DNA of 64,000 nt, from assembly GCF_007859955.1 (NCBI RefSeq), contig NZ_SJPR01000003.1:291396-355395 (forward strand). Reading direction: 5' to 3'. Source of the stretch: Botrimarina colliarenosi. GTDB taxonomy: Bacteria > Planctomycetota > Planctomycetia > Pirellulales > Lacipirellulaceae. Made by a program: the position numbers and the translations under genes. Under the pieces are notes generated by a model. It was given only the letters and a program-made list of their open reading frames with translations, made no database searches and was not told where the DNA came from. Each line of letters opens with the position of its first letter. Position 1 is the stretch's first letter. Below are positions 1 to 9,700 of this stretch, piece by piece.

Positions 1-1886
1 GTGGGCGGGCCGGTCAGAACGATGGCTTGCAACGCCCCGTCCCGGGCATGGGTTCCGGCTAGCAGCCGGCACTTGATGTGGCTGAGCCGCAAGAACTCTT
101 CGAACGCCTCGTCGTCCAACAGTCCGTCGGTTGGCTGAGGCTCTAGCAGGGCGGCGAATTCAAACTCCTTTTCTTCTAGCACTTCGTCCTTGAGAGCTAA
201 GACAGCGGTAAAGGCATCCGCTTCGAGCCGCTGGTAGGCGTCGGTGACTTCGCGGCCTCGCCTCAGTTCTTCTTGTGCTTTGTTGGCGAGTTGTTCAAAG
301 GGGATACACTCCTTGCCTTCCTGCCGGATCCACGGCGGCTTTCCAGCGACTTGGGCAAGCCGTACCCCGGGCGTTGCCCACGCCACCAACGCGACCGGCG
401 CGACGAGGGCCGCCAACGGCGCCCCCCACCGCCACAGGCCGCGGCGGTCGAACATCCAGGCGCGGACCCGCAACAGCGACGCCAAGAGGGCCCCGACGCC
501 GATCGGCAGCGTGAACGCCAGCGGCGGCAGCCGCCACGCCCAGACCGTCATTGCCCAGCCCGCCACCAGCACCGCAGCGATTAGCGCGAGCATCGCGGCG
601 AGCACGTCGCTGCGGAGGGTGAGCGAGCAGAACTGGCCGACGGCGTAAGCCACAAAGGCTGCCGACGCCGACAAAAGTAGCGTCCGTTTGATGTCGTAGT
701 AGGCCATCGTGGTTCGCAGCGCCGTGGCGCTCGCCGTGCCCTCGGGCCACTCGTCGATGGCGTACGGCAAGATGAAGGAGGCCAACCACCAAGTCGATGC
801 CAGCAGGATCGCCAGCAACGCCGCCAGCATCGCTAGGCCCACCGTGTTGCGGGCAAGCCACAGCATCGACGGGCGGCCGGCGTGCTCGGCGAGGAAGCGG
901 TAGGCGTCGCGGCGCTGGTCCGCACGGAAAACGACCGCTCCCAACAGGGCCGGCGCGAAGAGGGCGCTGAAACCGATCAAGAACTGCAGGCCATATTGGT
1001 TCTCAACCAGGCCACCCGCCATGAGCACGCACATGCCCGTGAGGAACGCCCCGAGCAACGTGGCGACGATCGCCATCGCCCACGACTGCCGCAATGTCTG
1101 CCAGATGAGGCGGCCGAAGAGTCCTAGCGGCAGGCGTTGAAGAAGCGGCTTTTTCTCTTCGCGATCCACCACAGTGCGGGTGCGCTCGCTACCGTGGCGG
1201 AGTGACAACGGGGCGGGCCAACGCGATGCGAGTCCATTGGCGACAACGGCCGCCGCTGCTACGAGAGCGAGGCGTGCGTAGGTCGCTTCGATAAAGGCTT
1301 CGATCCGATAGCCGTAGGCGTTGGGGTTACTGATCTGGATCGCCAGCTGGCTGCTCGCCGACGCCGCGGCGATGCCGAGCACCGCCGCCACGAGGGGGTT
1401 GGGGCAGAGGAGCGAAGCGATAAGCCCCCAGACGAAAGCCTCGGCAAGCAGCAGCGAGCCTTGTTGCGTCAGCAGCGAGAGATCGTTGGAGGTAGGCGCT
1501 GTTTCGGCCAACAACCAGGCGACGAGCAGCATCGCGATCGTCGTCGCTGCCGTGACGGCGATCGCCGCTGCGGTCTTGCCCAAGCCCGTGGCCAAGGCGT
1601 TCCGGGGCAGCAGCCGGAGCAGCTCGACGGTTCCCTCCTCCTTCTCGACCGAGAAGAGCGTCACCGCCGCGGCGACCGCCAGCACCGCTCCGCCGCCAAT
1701 CGCGATCACAGCGAGCAGCCCATCGAGATTCACCCGGCTGGACGCAAAGGTCTTGACGAACAGCATGGTCAGGACAGCGATGATCACCACCCCGACAGCA
1801 AGCCCCAAGAGCCGGCGACACTCCTTCCAGAAGAAACGCTTCGCGAGCCGTAGAGTGGCGGGCGGCGTGTAGAGAGTGGCAGGCAT
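1..1886 (-). CDS. ABC transporter permease, 3' end beyond the window
   Basis: An open frame of 628 codons runs from an ATG at 1886 to the window edge without a stop. The protein is very hydrophobic, with roughly ten to twelve predicted membrane segments in two blocks (about residues 25-230 and 270-500) separated by a charged stretch (ERTRTVVDREEKK). It ends in a soluble region starting near residue 520 that carries EGKECIPFEQLANKAQEEL. It follows the ABC ATPase gene by about 150 bp on the same strand, and a GntR gene lies ahead of that, the classic order of YtrA-type export operons. It is inferred to be the membrane half of that transporter. The substrate is unknown, and the intervening gap holds an inverted repeat. 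Confidence 0.8.
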   Translation of the reverse strand, partial: MPATLYTPPATLRLAKRFFWKECRRLLGLAVGVVIIAVLTMLFVKTFASSRVNLDGLLAVIAIGGGAVLAVAAAVTLFSVEKEEGTVELLRLLPRNALATGLGKTAAAIAVTAATTIAMLLVAWLLAETAPTSNDLSLLTQQGSLLLAEAFVWGLIASLLCPNPLVAAVLGIAAASASSQLAIQISNPNAYGYRIEAFIEATYARLALVAAAAVVANGLASRWPAPLSLRHGSERTRTVVDREEKKPLLQRLPLGLFGRLIWQTLRQSWAMAIVATLLGAFLTGMCVLMAGGLVENQYGLQFLIGFSALFAPALLGAVVFRADQRRDAYRFLAEHAGRPSMLWLARNTVGLAMLAALLAILLASTWWLASFILPYAIDEWPEGTASATALRTTMAYYDIKRTLLLSASAAFVAYAVGQFCSLTLRSDVLAAMLALIAAVLVAGWAMTVWAWRLPPLAFTLPIGVGALLASLLRVRAWMFDRRGLWRWGAPLAALVAPVALVAWATPGVRLAQVAGKPPWIRQEGKECIPFEQLANKAQEELRRGREVTDAYQRLEADAFTAVLALKDEVLEEKEFEFAALLEPQPTDGLLDDEAFEEFLRLSHIKCRLLAGTHARDGALQAIVLTGPP

Positions 1887-1934
1887 GCGTCGCCTCAGGA
1901 AAGGCTTGGGAATGGTTGAGCGTGTAGTGATCGT

Positions 1935-2022
1935 TGTGGGAGGCGTCTCCCGACGCCGATGACGCGCAACCTGACGAGTCCGGCTAAGAGACCGAAATCG
2001 GCGTCGGGAGATGCCTCCCACA
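1935..2022. repeat. Long inverted repeat, family R1 copy a
   Basis: Two 26-bp arms (1935-1960 and 1997-2022) differ at one position and are separated by 36 bp. Each arm reads TGTGGGAGGCGTCTCC and on to GACGCCGAT. Inside each arm GGCGTC and GACGCC can pair as a smaller hairpin. It sits inside the ABC operon between ATPase and permease, where an RNA hairpin could affect message stability or expression of the permease (inference). Confidence 0.9.
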
Positions 2023-2037
2023 GACAAGATCCGTGAT

Positions 2038-2976
2038 TCAACTAACGGGCAGCGGTTGCCGCTCGGCGGACTCGCCGGGTGACTCGGTGTCGCTCGACTG
2101 TAGGTAGGCGACGAACAACTCCTCGAGCGACGGTGTGCGGGTGTCGACCGCGACCACCGCGTCGTTCTCGCCGAGCGCCGCCAAGGCCTCGGGGTCGGCG
2201 ACATCCCGCAGCATGACTTGCCACTGCTTGCCCCGCCGGCGACTCACCACCACGCGTCCCGGCAGGTGGGGCAGGGCGGCGCCGCTGCCGTGCATCGTGA
2301 CGGTCGCCTCGATCGAGGTGCGTTTCAATTCGTCGAGTTTCTCACACGCCAGCATGCGGCCTTCGCGGAAGATCGCGACCCGGTCGGCGACCCGCTCGAC
2401 CTCGCCGATGAGATGGCTGCAGAGCAGCACCGTGCGCCCCTCGGAGGCGATTTCGACCATGCTTTCGAGGAACTCACGCCGGACAAGCGTGTCGAGCCCC
2501 GAGGTCGGCTCGTCGAGGATCAGCAGCTCGGGCTCGTGACCCATCGCCAGGGCGAGCGCGACCTTCGCCCGCATCCCCTTGGACATCTGCTTGATCTTCC
2601 GTCGGAGCGGCACGCGGTAGAAGTCGAGCAGGTTGCGGTAGTGTTGTTCGAACCCGTCGGGATAAAAGCCGGCGGTGAACCAGCCGATCTCGGCGGCCGT
2701 CATCCATTCGTACAGCGTGGGCCGTTCGGGGACGTACCCGATCCGCTGGCGGATCGCGTCGCCATCGGTCTTGCTCGACAGGCCGAGCACCGAGAGGCTG
2801 CCGGCGTTGGGCGTCTCGAGCCCCAAGAGCATTTTGACGAGCGTCGTCTTGCCGGCGCCGTTCTCTCCCAGCAGGGCGAAGACGCTGCTCCGTGGCACGG
2901 CGAGCGACACGTCGTCGACCGCCGTGTGGGCGCCGAAGCGCTTGGTGACCCCTTCGATCTGTATCGCCGCGTTCAC
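2038..2976 (-). CDS. ABC transporter ATP-binding protein
   Basis: A 312-residue cytoplasmic ATPase that should power the permease encoded next. Walker A is GENGAGKTT (38-46), Walker B LLILDEPTSGLD (151-162), and the usual LSGGQ signature is replaced by MSKGMR (131-136), a variant seen in CcmA/YtrB-like ATPases. The C-terminal 80 residues form the regulatory extension common in these proteins. The ATG at 2976 lies about 33 bp after the GntR stop, so the two are almost certainly co-transcribed. Family and role are firm; the exported compound cannot be told from sequence. Confidence 0.93.
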   Translation of the reverse strand: MNAAIQIEGVTKRFGAHTAVDDVSLAVPRSSVFALLGENGAGKTTLVKMLLGLETPNAGSLSVLGLSSKTDGDAIRQRIGYVPERPTLYEWMTAAEIGWFTAGFYPDGFEQHYRNLLDFYRVPLRRKIKQMSKGMRAKVALALAMGHEPELLILDEPTSGLDTLVRREFLESMVEIASEGRTVLLCSHLIGEVERVADRVAIFREGRMLACEKLDELKRTSIEATVTMHGSGAALPHLPGRVVVSRRRGKQWQVMLRDVADPEALAALGENDAVVAVDTRTPSLEELFVAYLQSSDTESPGESAERQPLPVS

Positions 2977-3009
2977 AGGAAGTCTCCGCTGGGGGAACGG
3001 TACGGTGTT

Positions 3010-3399
3010 CTAACGAGAAGTTGGGGCGAGCCGGTCGAGCTCCGCCTGGACAAGCGTGCGGGCCTCATCGGGCGACAGGCCCGCGTCGAGCGTCTCACGC
3101 AGCATGGCGCGGACGCGGTCACGCAACAGCGTGCGCCGCTGCGTCTGGCACGCCCGTCTGGCGCCCGAGCAAACGACCAGGCCGATCCCGGGCGACGATT
3201 CGACGACGCCTTGCGTCTGCAGCTCGCGGTAGGCGCGGGCGACGGTGTTCGGATTGACCGCGATCTCCTTGGCGAGCTCGCGGACGCTCGGCACGAGGTC
3301 GCCGGTCGCCAGCACGCCATCGGCGACGGCAAAGGCGACCTGCCGGGCGATCTGGTCGTAGACCGGGACGCCGTTCGCGGTGTTGACTTGGACAAACAC
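3010..3399 (-). CDS. GntR-family regulator, YtrA type
   Basis: A 129-residue protein with an N-terminal winged helix-turn-helix (VPVYDQIARQVAFAVADG, then PSVRELAKEIAVNPNTV at about 37-53) and a short C-terminal helical tail. The small effector domain and the downstream ABC genes are typical of the YtrA subfamily, whose members repress their own exporter operon. A near-perfect 22-bp palindrome 37 bp upstream of the start is a good candidate for its own operator. The ligand is unknown; cell-envelope stress is the usual theme in relatives. Confidence 0.92.
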   Translation of the reverse strand: MFVQVNTANGVPVYDQIARQVAFAVADGVLATGDLVPSVRELAKEIAVNPNTVARAYRELQTQGVVESSPGIGLVVCSGARRACQTQRRTLLRDRVRAMLRETLDAGLSPDEARTLVQAELDRLAPTSR

Positions 3400-3435
3400 G
3401 GCCGACTCCCGGCGGTGGTGTGGCGAGGCGAACTA

Positions 3436-3457
3436 GTGTTCTACCACGGTAGTACAC
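3436..3457. promoter_or_regulatory. Candidate GntR operator palindrome
   Basis: The sequence GTGTTCTACC-AC-GGTAGTACAC is a 22-bp inverted repeat with one mismatched pair, just upstream of the gntR start at 3399. Position and form fit an autoregulatory YtrA/GntR operator; binding is inferred. Confidence 0.6.
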
Positions 3458-3495
3458 CAAGGGCGGGCGCGATGTCAAGCGAATCGCGAAGCGAT

Positions 3496-3584
3496 TTGTG
3501 GGAGGGGTCTCCCGACCCCGATCACGGTATCCATTCCGAAACGGCATGGTGCGCGTAATCGGGGTCGGGAGACCCCTCCCACAA
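3496..3584. repeat. Long inverted repeat, family R1 copy b
   Basis: Two perfectly complementary 27-bp arms (3496-3522 and 3558-3584). Compared with copies a and d, the inner hairpin is GGGGTC/GACCCC instead of GGCGTC/GACGCC, so both sides of the stem have changed together. The spacer read on the minus strand begins with the same ACGCGCACCA seen in copies c and d, so this copy lies in the opposite orientation. It sits between the end of the PEP-CTERM operon and gntR. Confidence 0.92.
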
Positions 3585-3591
3585 TAGAGTC

Positions 3592-4410
3592 TTACCAGCG
3601 ACGCGTTCTTAACCGAGCCAGCACCAAGACTGCAGCCGTGGCGACTGTCGATGGTTCCGGCACACTCACGGCGGCTGCCGACACGTTGTCGCGCCAGACG
3701 GTGTAGTCGGCCGCATCGACGATGCCGTCCCCGTTGCCATCGGCGGCGAGCGCCGGTCCCGTATCGCGGTAAGCGGCGGTCCAGAGGGCGAGGTCGCCGC
3801 CATCGACGTCGCCGTCAAGGTCGTAGTCGCCCGGCAAAGCAAACTCGAACGTCACCTCAGCCGGCGTGTAACCCGGCAGCGGCTCGCCAGTCGTCGTGTC
3901 GCCCAGGTAGACCCGGTAGCGAGCCCAGTGGGCCGTCACGGCGAAATCGGTTGCTGCGTAGATGTTGTGGGACATCCGTCCGCTCCATTTCCACCGTTCC
4001 GGCGAGCCATTGGCGCCGAACAGCGGCGCGTAGCCGTTGGCGTCGACCGGGGCCTGGTACACCTCCAGTCCAAGGGAAGAATCGAGCTCCTCGACCCAGA
4101 TCGCCGATCCGGACGGAAGGTTGATGAAGCCGCCCGCGTTCCAGCCATACTGGGAGTTGTAGCCTTTGCCGGAGAGCATCGCGTACGGCGCCGCCGGGTC
4201 GAACTCGTCCCCCTCCAGCAGCGGGCGCAGCCGCGGCATTGGGACCGATTCGTCGATGTGAACCAGCACCGCGTGCGACTGGAGAGTCACGTCGGCGTGC
4301 TTCATGGCGCCGGTCGCGCCGGGCGAGCCGCCGCCGAGCTGGGGCGACACGTAGGCCGCCCCGGCCGAAGCCGGGGCGACCAACAATGCGATTGCTAAGA
4401 CGCTACGCAC
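3592..4410 (-). CDS. PEP-CTERM protein with two dockerin-like loops
   Basis: An exported protein of 272 residues if started at the GTG at 4410, which is preceded by GGAGGT at 5-bp spacing and gives a clean signal peptide (MRSVLAIALLVAPASAGA). A longer frame from 4497 lacks a signal-like start. The core shares MKHAD, VHIDESVP, QYGWN and WSGRMSHN with its upstream neighbour. It then has two calcium-loop repeats (DYDLDGDVDGGDL and DGNGDGIVDAADYTVW) and a C-terminal VPEPS, hydrophobic stretch and RTRRW sorting signal. The start overlaps the upstream stop by 8 bp, so translation is probably coupled. The core resembles what I recall of the all3515 (Zur-repressed) PEP-CTERM family; that link is tentative. 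Confidence 0.8.
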   Translation of the reverse strand: MRSVLAIALLVAPASAGAAYVSPQLGGGSPGATGAMKHADVTLQSHAVLVHIDESVPMPRLRPLLEGDEFDPAAPYAMLSGKGYNSQYGWNAGGFINLPSGSAIWVEELDSSLGLEVYQAPVDANGYAPLFGANGSPERWKWSGRMSHNIYAATDFAVTAHWARYRVYLGDTTTGEPLPGYTPAEVTFEFALPGDYDLDGDVDGGDLALWTAAYRDTGPALAADGNGDGIVDAADYTVWRDNVSAAAVSVPEPSTVATAAVLVLARLRTRRW

Positions 4411-5098
4411 GATGACCTCCGCTGTAGAACGTCGCGGCGGCCAGGGCGATGAGGCCAAGCAGGGCGCTGGCCGGCTCAGGGACGGGGGTCGCCACAAAGC
4501 GGAACGTCGTCATCGCCGAGCCGTACAGTGGCGCGCCGAGTGAATCGGTTGGTTCGACCCCGGTTACCGCATCCGCCAGGTAGACACGGTAGGTTGCCTC
4601 GTAATCAACTTGTGTGGGATTCACGACGGCGTAGGCGTTGTGTGTCATCCGCCCACTCCACATCCACGGCTCGCCGTTGGTGAAGATCGGGTCGTAGGAC
4701 ATCTCGTCGAAACTCATCCCGCTGGTGACCCAGCTACGGTCATAGACCATCAGGCCAGGCGTCGCGGAGACAGGTTCGATCGCGACGGCCAAGCCCGCAG
4801 GGGGAGACCAGATCGAGCCTGGATTCCAGCCGTACTGAAAGTTGTAGGCCGACCCTTCGAGGACCGACCAAGCGGCGGTTGGATCGAACGAGTCGCCCTG
4901 GGCGAGTTCACGCAGCGCCGGCGTTGCGACCGAGTCGTCGATATGGACCGACAGCATGGCGCCATCGAAGTCGATGTTGGCGTGCTTCATGCCCGCCTCC
5001 ATCATCGTGACTTGCGCGCCGCCCATCTGTGGCATGACGGTCGCGCCTGACGCGCAAGTTGCGAGAGTCATGGAAAGTAAAGTCAGTGTGTACTTCAT
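4403..5098 (-). CDS. PEP-CTERM protein, paralogue of the next gene
   Basis: A 231-residue exported protein with signal peptide MKYTLTLLSMTLATCASGA and a C-terminal VPEPASALLGLIALAAATF followed by a short basic end, the PEP-CTERM anchor handled by exosortase. The core carries GMKHANIDFDG, VHIDDSV, FDPTAAW, YNFQYGWN and WSGRMTHNAYAV, matching the downstream protein block for block but without its dockerin loops. The Met-rich start (MPQMGGAQVTMMEAGMKHA) and conserved His/Asp positions could bind metal (inference). It is the third gene of a four-gene minus operon. Function unknown. Confidence 0.82.
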   Translation of the reverse strand: MKYTLTLLSMTLATCASGATVMPQMGGAQVTMMEAGMKHANIDFDGAMLSVHIDDSVATPALRELAQGDSFDPTAAWSVLEGSAYNFQYGWNPGSIWSPPAGLAVAIEPVSATPGLMVYDRSWVTSGMSFDEMSYDPIFTNGEPWMWSGRMTHNAYAVVNPTQVDYEATYRVYLADAVTGVEPTDSLGAPLYGSAMTTFRFVATPVPEPASALLGLIALAAATFYSGGHRA

Positions 5099-5174
5099 TG
5101 GTAGCTATTTCAGTGGTTAGGGGTGTGCGGCGAGGCCTTTTGGACCCGCCGTGGCTTTGATGTAGCGAATCGAC

Positions 5175-5885
5175 CTAGGGCTCCGCGGCCGTGCCGGGGT
5201 TCCAACGGTCAATCTCTTCGTCCAGGTTGAAGGTCGACTCGAACGCGGCGGTCGTGGCGTGGCCATCGACCCACAGGTAGTTGCTCACGCCGGTGTGCCG
5301 GTCGGGGGCGATTTCGGGTTCGCCCCCGGTGAGCCAGAAGTGGGCCATCAGGTGGTCCTGTTCCCCATCGACCTCGGCGAAGAGAACCGTCCGGCCGGTG
5401 GCCGGTACCGTCCTCAGTCGCTGGTAGGTCGGACCTTTCTCTTTCCACGGCAGGCCGAGCGCGAACTGGGTCTCGTAAGGCTCCAGTTCAAACCAGACGT
5501 TTTTGCCATAGCTCCAGGCTGGGTAACCGCTCCGGATGTCGTCGGGGCAGCGGTAGACGCTGTCGATAAGGCCGGTCGGGTAGTCGTCGCGGTTGGGGTT
5601 GAAGGCCGGGTCGAGTGTGGCCGCAAGTGACCACGCCCACGGCGCCACGCCCACGGCGTTGGCCGAGTGCGAGCTGCGTGGAAACTGGCCGTCGTGCGTA
5701 TCGAGGTGCAATTGCACCGCGAGACCGATCTCACGCAACTGATGCAGGCACTGGGTTCGTCGGGCAACGCCACGGGCGGCTTGGACGGCTGGCAATAGCA
5801 GCGCGACCAAGATCCCGATCACCGCAATGACGACCAGCAACTCAACCAGTGTGAGACCGACTCGCCCCGGCTGCGTGCGCAGCAT
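5175..5885 (-). CDS. Prepilin-like protein with H-x9-DG motif
   Basis: A 236-residue protein of the large planctomycete group of pseudopilin-like proteins. A short basic leader ([10 protein letters not shown]) precedes the cleavage/methylation helix [20 protein letters not shown], and the C-terminal H-x9-DG motif ([12 protein letters not shown]) is present. It is shorter than DUF1559 members (about 300-400 residues) and keeps only one Cys pair (TQCL and YRCP). It is presumably processed by a type IV prepilin peptidase and held at the envelope. Its place between a Cys-rich exported protein and two PEP-CTERM proteins suggests it works with them. Confidence 0.85.
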   Translation of the reverse strand: MLRTQPGRVGLTLVELLVVIAVIGILVALLLPAVQAARGVARRTQCLHQLREIGLAVQLHLDTHDGQFPRSSHSANAVGVAPWAWSLAATLDPAFNPNRDDYPTGLIDSVYRCPDDIRSGYPAWSYGKNVWFELEPYETQFALGLPWKEKGPTYQRLRTVPATGRTVLFAEVDGEQDHLMAHFWLTGGEPEIAPDRHTGVSNYLWVDGHATTAAFESTFNLDEEIDRWNPGTAAEP

Positions 5886-5927
5886 GGGCGTGTTCCTCGG
5901 GTAAGGAAACGAGCAGGAAAGAAAGCC

Positions 5928-6569
5928 TCACGCCAACCGTCGAGGCGGTGGGGAGGCGGGCTCCGGTGTCCAAGAGCGCCAGAGGGGCGCAGGACCTTCG
6001 ACGGCGTAGACCGTCGGGGTATCGACCACTAGCTGTGGCCCGGTGACAAGCGGCGCTTGGCCAAAAGCGAACCACACATCGGCGATTCCTTGGCACGCCA
6101 TTGCCTTTATCAGGGCGACGCCTGGCTGCGAAGGTTTCTTCGTTTGGGCCGTGTCATTCGAGGACGCTGGGGCCTTCGCTTGGCAGCAAGCCCGCGCCTT
6201 GCGGCAACAAGGGGGGAGTTTTTCATCCTCGGCGGGCATTGGCAGCCGCACGACGTAGCGCGCACCGGCCCGCCATTCGCGGATGTCGAGCCCGGCCCGC
6301 TGGGCGTCGTCGAGGGCGGACTCCGGAGGGCGGACCCCCTCGCGCCGGGCCCACGCCAGCCGTTCGGGCAGCGTGTGACAGCAGCAGGCGCCCCAGCAGT
6401 GCTCGGCCGTGCCGCAGCCGCAGGGGCAAGCCTCGCAGGGGAACCGTTGGCCTTCGGCTACCGCGGGCCGTGCCCAGGCCGTCGTCCACGCTAGCGGCAA
6501 CGGCGCACCGCTCGCGACGACGAGCGAATAGAGGGCGAGCAGGGCGGCGATAGTCCGGCGGCGAAGCAT
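5928..6569 (-). CDS. Cys-rich exported protein, possible metal binder
   Basis: A 213-residue protein with an N-terminal signal sequence (RRRTIAALLALYSLVVASGAPLPLAWTTAWA). It is followed by a dense Cys/His block, FPCEACPCGCGTAEHCWGAC and then CCHTLPERLAWARREGV (about residues 44-80), and a second cluster PPCCRKARACCQAK (about 119-132). I recall this CPCGCG...HCW..CCCH block in other bacterial hypothetical proteins but know no proven function. The spacing suggests tight binding of a soft metal such as zinc or copper. It is the first gene of the operon that continues with the prepilin-like and two PEP-CTERM genes. Confidence 0.75.
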   Translation of the reverse strand: MLRRRTIAALLALYSLVVASGAPLPLAWTTAWARPAVAEGQRFPCEACPCGCGTAEHCWGACCCHTLPERLAWARREGVRPPESALDDAQRAGLDIREWRAGARYVVRLPMPAEDEKLPPCCRKARACCQAKAPASSNDTAQTKKPSQPGVALIKAMACQGIADVWFAFGQAPLVTGPQLVVDTPTVYAVEGPAPLWRSWTPEPASPPPRRLA

Positions 6570-6714
6570 AGGCCGCAGAGTCTACTCGTTCGTCGATCGG
6601 AGTCCCACCGCGACGAACCGTCACGCACTTCTGGCGATCCGTCGTGACGCCGCGGGCCGATCGGCCGTAGAATTGCGGAGCAACCCCGAATTCATCCGCC
6701 GAGCCCCGTCCCGT

Positions 6715-9700
6715 ATGCCCCGTCCGCCGTCGCCCCGTGAAGAGGCTCGACCGAAGCGGCGCTGGCTGCTGTGGGGGCTGCTGATCGTGGGATTGCTAGC
6801 GGTGGCGGGGCCGACCCTGCTGAGTTTCACGCCGATCCCGCTGTCACTGATCGCCGGGGCGGTGCCGGCCGACGCGGGGCGGTTGGGCGCCCGCTCGACG
6901 AGCCTCTCGTGGATCGGGCCGGTTGCGGTGACGGGGATCGAACTCAGCGACCCGCAGGGGGCGGTCGTCTTCTCCGCCGATCGGGTCGAGCTCGCCGGCG
7001 GGCTCCTCGGTCTGCTGGGGGGCAAGTCGGCGCCGCTCAACGTGCGGGTCGAGAACGCCCGCGCCGACCTCGTCGTCACGCCGACAGGCACCAACTTCGA
7101 CCCGCTGCTGCGCGCGCTCGAGGCGAAACGAGCCGAGGCCGCGACGCCGGATCCCGCGAACCCCGAGGCCGCCGCTGCGGGCGTGCAGCGCCCCCTCAAT
7201 ATCCAAGTTGTGAACGCCGCGGCGCGCGTCACCGATGGCGTCACCGGCGCGCAGTGGCTCGTCGAGGAGGTGAACGTCAACCTCGTCGACCCCGCGCTCG
7301 GCGTCGACTCGATCGAGCTCACCGCCGCCGGCAAGCTCTCCGCCGTCACGGCGCCCGGCGCGCCCGCGCCGCCACGTGGGGAGTTCAGTGTCCGCCTCGG
7401 CGAAGCAGCCGAAGGGGGACGCCTCGCGCGGGTGCAGGCAACCGCGGCGCCGCTGTCACTCGTCGAGCCGTATCTCAAGCGTATTGACCCTACAGCCGCG
7501 ATCACCGGTTGGGCCAGCATCGAAGGGGACGCCGCCTGGACCCCGCGTCCTGGCGCGACCCCCAGCAGTTCCCGTCCCGCCGACATCTTGCGTTCGCTCG
7601 CGGCGGGGGGCGTCCGCTCGACCGGGGCCGCCCAGCTGACCGACGTCGTCTTCCGCGGCGCGGCGACCGAAGGAGGCCCGATCCGACTCGCGTCGATCAA
7701 CGGCCCTTGGCGACTCGCCGCCCAGGGAGATGGCGTCGCGATCCAGCAACTCGATCTAACGAGCGAAGTCGGCAGCCTCGCCCTCGTCGGCGCCGTGACG
7801 GCGGCCGAGGCCGAGCGCTGGGCCGCCGGCGTCCCCGTTGCGCCGCGCGATCTCCGGGCGGCGATGCGGATCGACCTCGAACGCCTCGCCGCCGTGGCGC
7901 CGCAACTCGTTCGTCTGCAGCAAGACGCCCGCGTCGATTCAGGCCGCGTCGAAGCGACCGTCGTTGCGAAGGACGGGCGCGTCGCCGCGGCTTTGGCGAC
8001 CGGCCCGCTGGCGGGCGTCGCCGGCGGACGCCGTGTCGAATGGCGCGAGCCGCTCGATGTCCGCGTCGCCGCGAGACAGAACGCACCCACCGCCGGCGTC
8101 GCCGGCTGGGCGCTCGAGTCGTTCAAGGCGGCCTCCACTTTCTTCCAGGCCGAGGCGGCGGGCGACGCGGCCCGTCTGGAGGGCCAAGCCAAGTTCGACC
8201 TCGACCAATTGGCGCGGGAGCTGGCGCCGCTGGTCGACCTGGGCGAGACGCGTCTCGCCGGCAAAGGCAACGCCCGCTTCACGATCGACCGTGACGAGGC
8301 GGCCCGCCGCTGGCGCCTCGATAGCCGCGGCGCCGTGGAGGGGCTCTACGTCGGCGCCGCCGACGCGCCACTCGCCCGCGAACCAAACCTCAACTTCGTG
8401 GCGAAGCTCGCCGGATCGCTCGACACGCTGAGCGCCACGCCGGTCGGCAACATTGACCTGACGGCCGGTGACGATGTGCTTGCCGTGGCGCTCACGGACG
8501 CGGCCGGCGCCGCCGCCAAACCGTTCGAGCTGCGGCTGTCGGGCGACGCGGCGCGTTGGCTCCGTCGGGCGGCGGTCGCCTCGCCAAGCCTGCCGTCTCC
8601 GGAGCAGATCGGGCTGACAGGGACGGTCGAACTCTCGGGCGCGGGGTCGGCAGGCGCCGATGGGGGCGTCATCGACCGCTTCAACCTGGCGCTCACAGGT
8701 CTGGGGATCGACACGGCGACCCTCGCCGGGCCGCGCGTGCGATTCGGCAACGAACGGGTTGAGGCCAGCGGCGTCGCCGCTTGGAACAACCGGACCCGTG
8801 AGGTCAAGATTGCAGCGGGCAAGGTCATCACCAGCGTCGCCTCGGCGAACTTCCGTGACGTGCTGGTGTCGCTCGCCGACCCGGCCGCGTCGCGTGGCGA
8901 GTCGGCATACCGGGTCGACTTAACGCGGCTCGACGCCTGGCTTCCGCCCCGCGGCGGCCCGGCCCGCTACGCGGCTAGCGGCTTGGTGGAAGGAACCGCC
9001 CGGCTGCGGGGCGTTCCCGAGGGGCTGCAAATCGTCCTCAAAGCGGGCGCCCAACGGTTGATGTTGGTGGATCGAACGCCGACCCCCCCCGGGACCGGTT
9101 CCAACAATTCGACGGGACCCAAGACAATCTGGTCCGAGCCACAGCTGACGCTCGACGCCGACGCGATGGTCACGACGATCGCCGCGCCAAACGGCCAGCC
9201 ACCAACCTACGCGCTGAACATCCGCGACGCCCGCGTGCAATCGGAGTCGATCAGCGGCTCGTTTGGCGGGCAGATCGCCGACGTCGCGGCCCTACGCGGT
9301 GTCGAGATGGGGGGGGGCGTCGACTACGACCTCGAGAAGATCACGCCGATGCTCTGGCCGCAGCTCGGTGACGGCGTGCGGCTGGTAGGACGCGATCGGG
9401 CGACCTTCCACATCGCGACGGACGAGACAGCGCCGGCGGGAGCGGCCCCGATCGGGCGGCTCAGCGCCCGCGTCGAGGCGCCGTGGCAGAGCGCCGACTT
9501 GTTCGGTCTGCCGGTCGGCGCGGGGCGACTTGCGGCGACGCTCCAGCGGGGGGTCGTCCAGGTCGATCCGCTCGACATCGCAATCGGCGGCGGCCGCCTG
9601 ACCGCCACGGCCGCCGCGACGCTCGACCCACCCCCCTCTGCCTTGTCGCTGCAGCCAGGCCCGCTGGTGTCGAAAGTCGCGATGTCGCAGGAGGTGACCG

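Noticed and set aside
2218..3558. 446-codon plus-strand frame
   Set aside because: Runs antisense across the ABC ATPase and GntR genes, both of which have clear motifs.
6570..6672. Zur box upstream of the Cys-rich operon
   Set aside because: No AT-rich TGATAAT-type palindrome was seen; regulation by zinc stays a hypothesis.
6621..8282. 553-codon minus-strand frame
   Set aside because: Shadow of the AsmA-like gene; Arg/Ser/Ala-rich with no motif.
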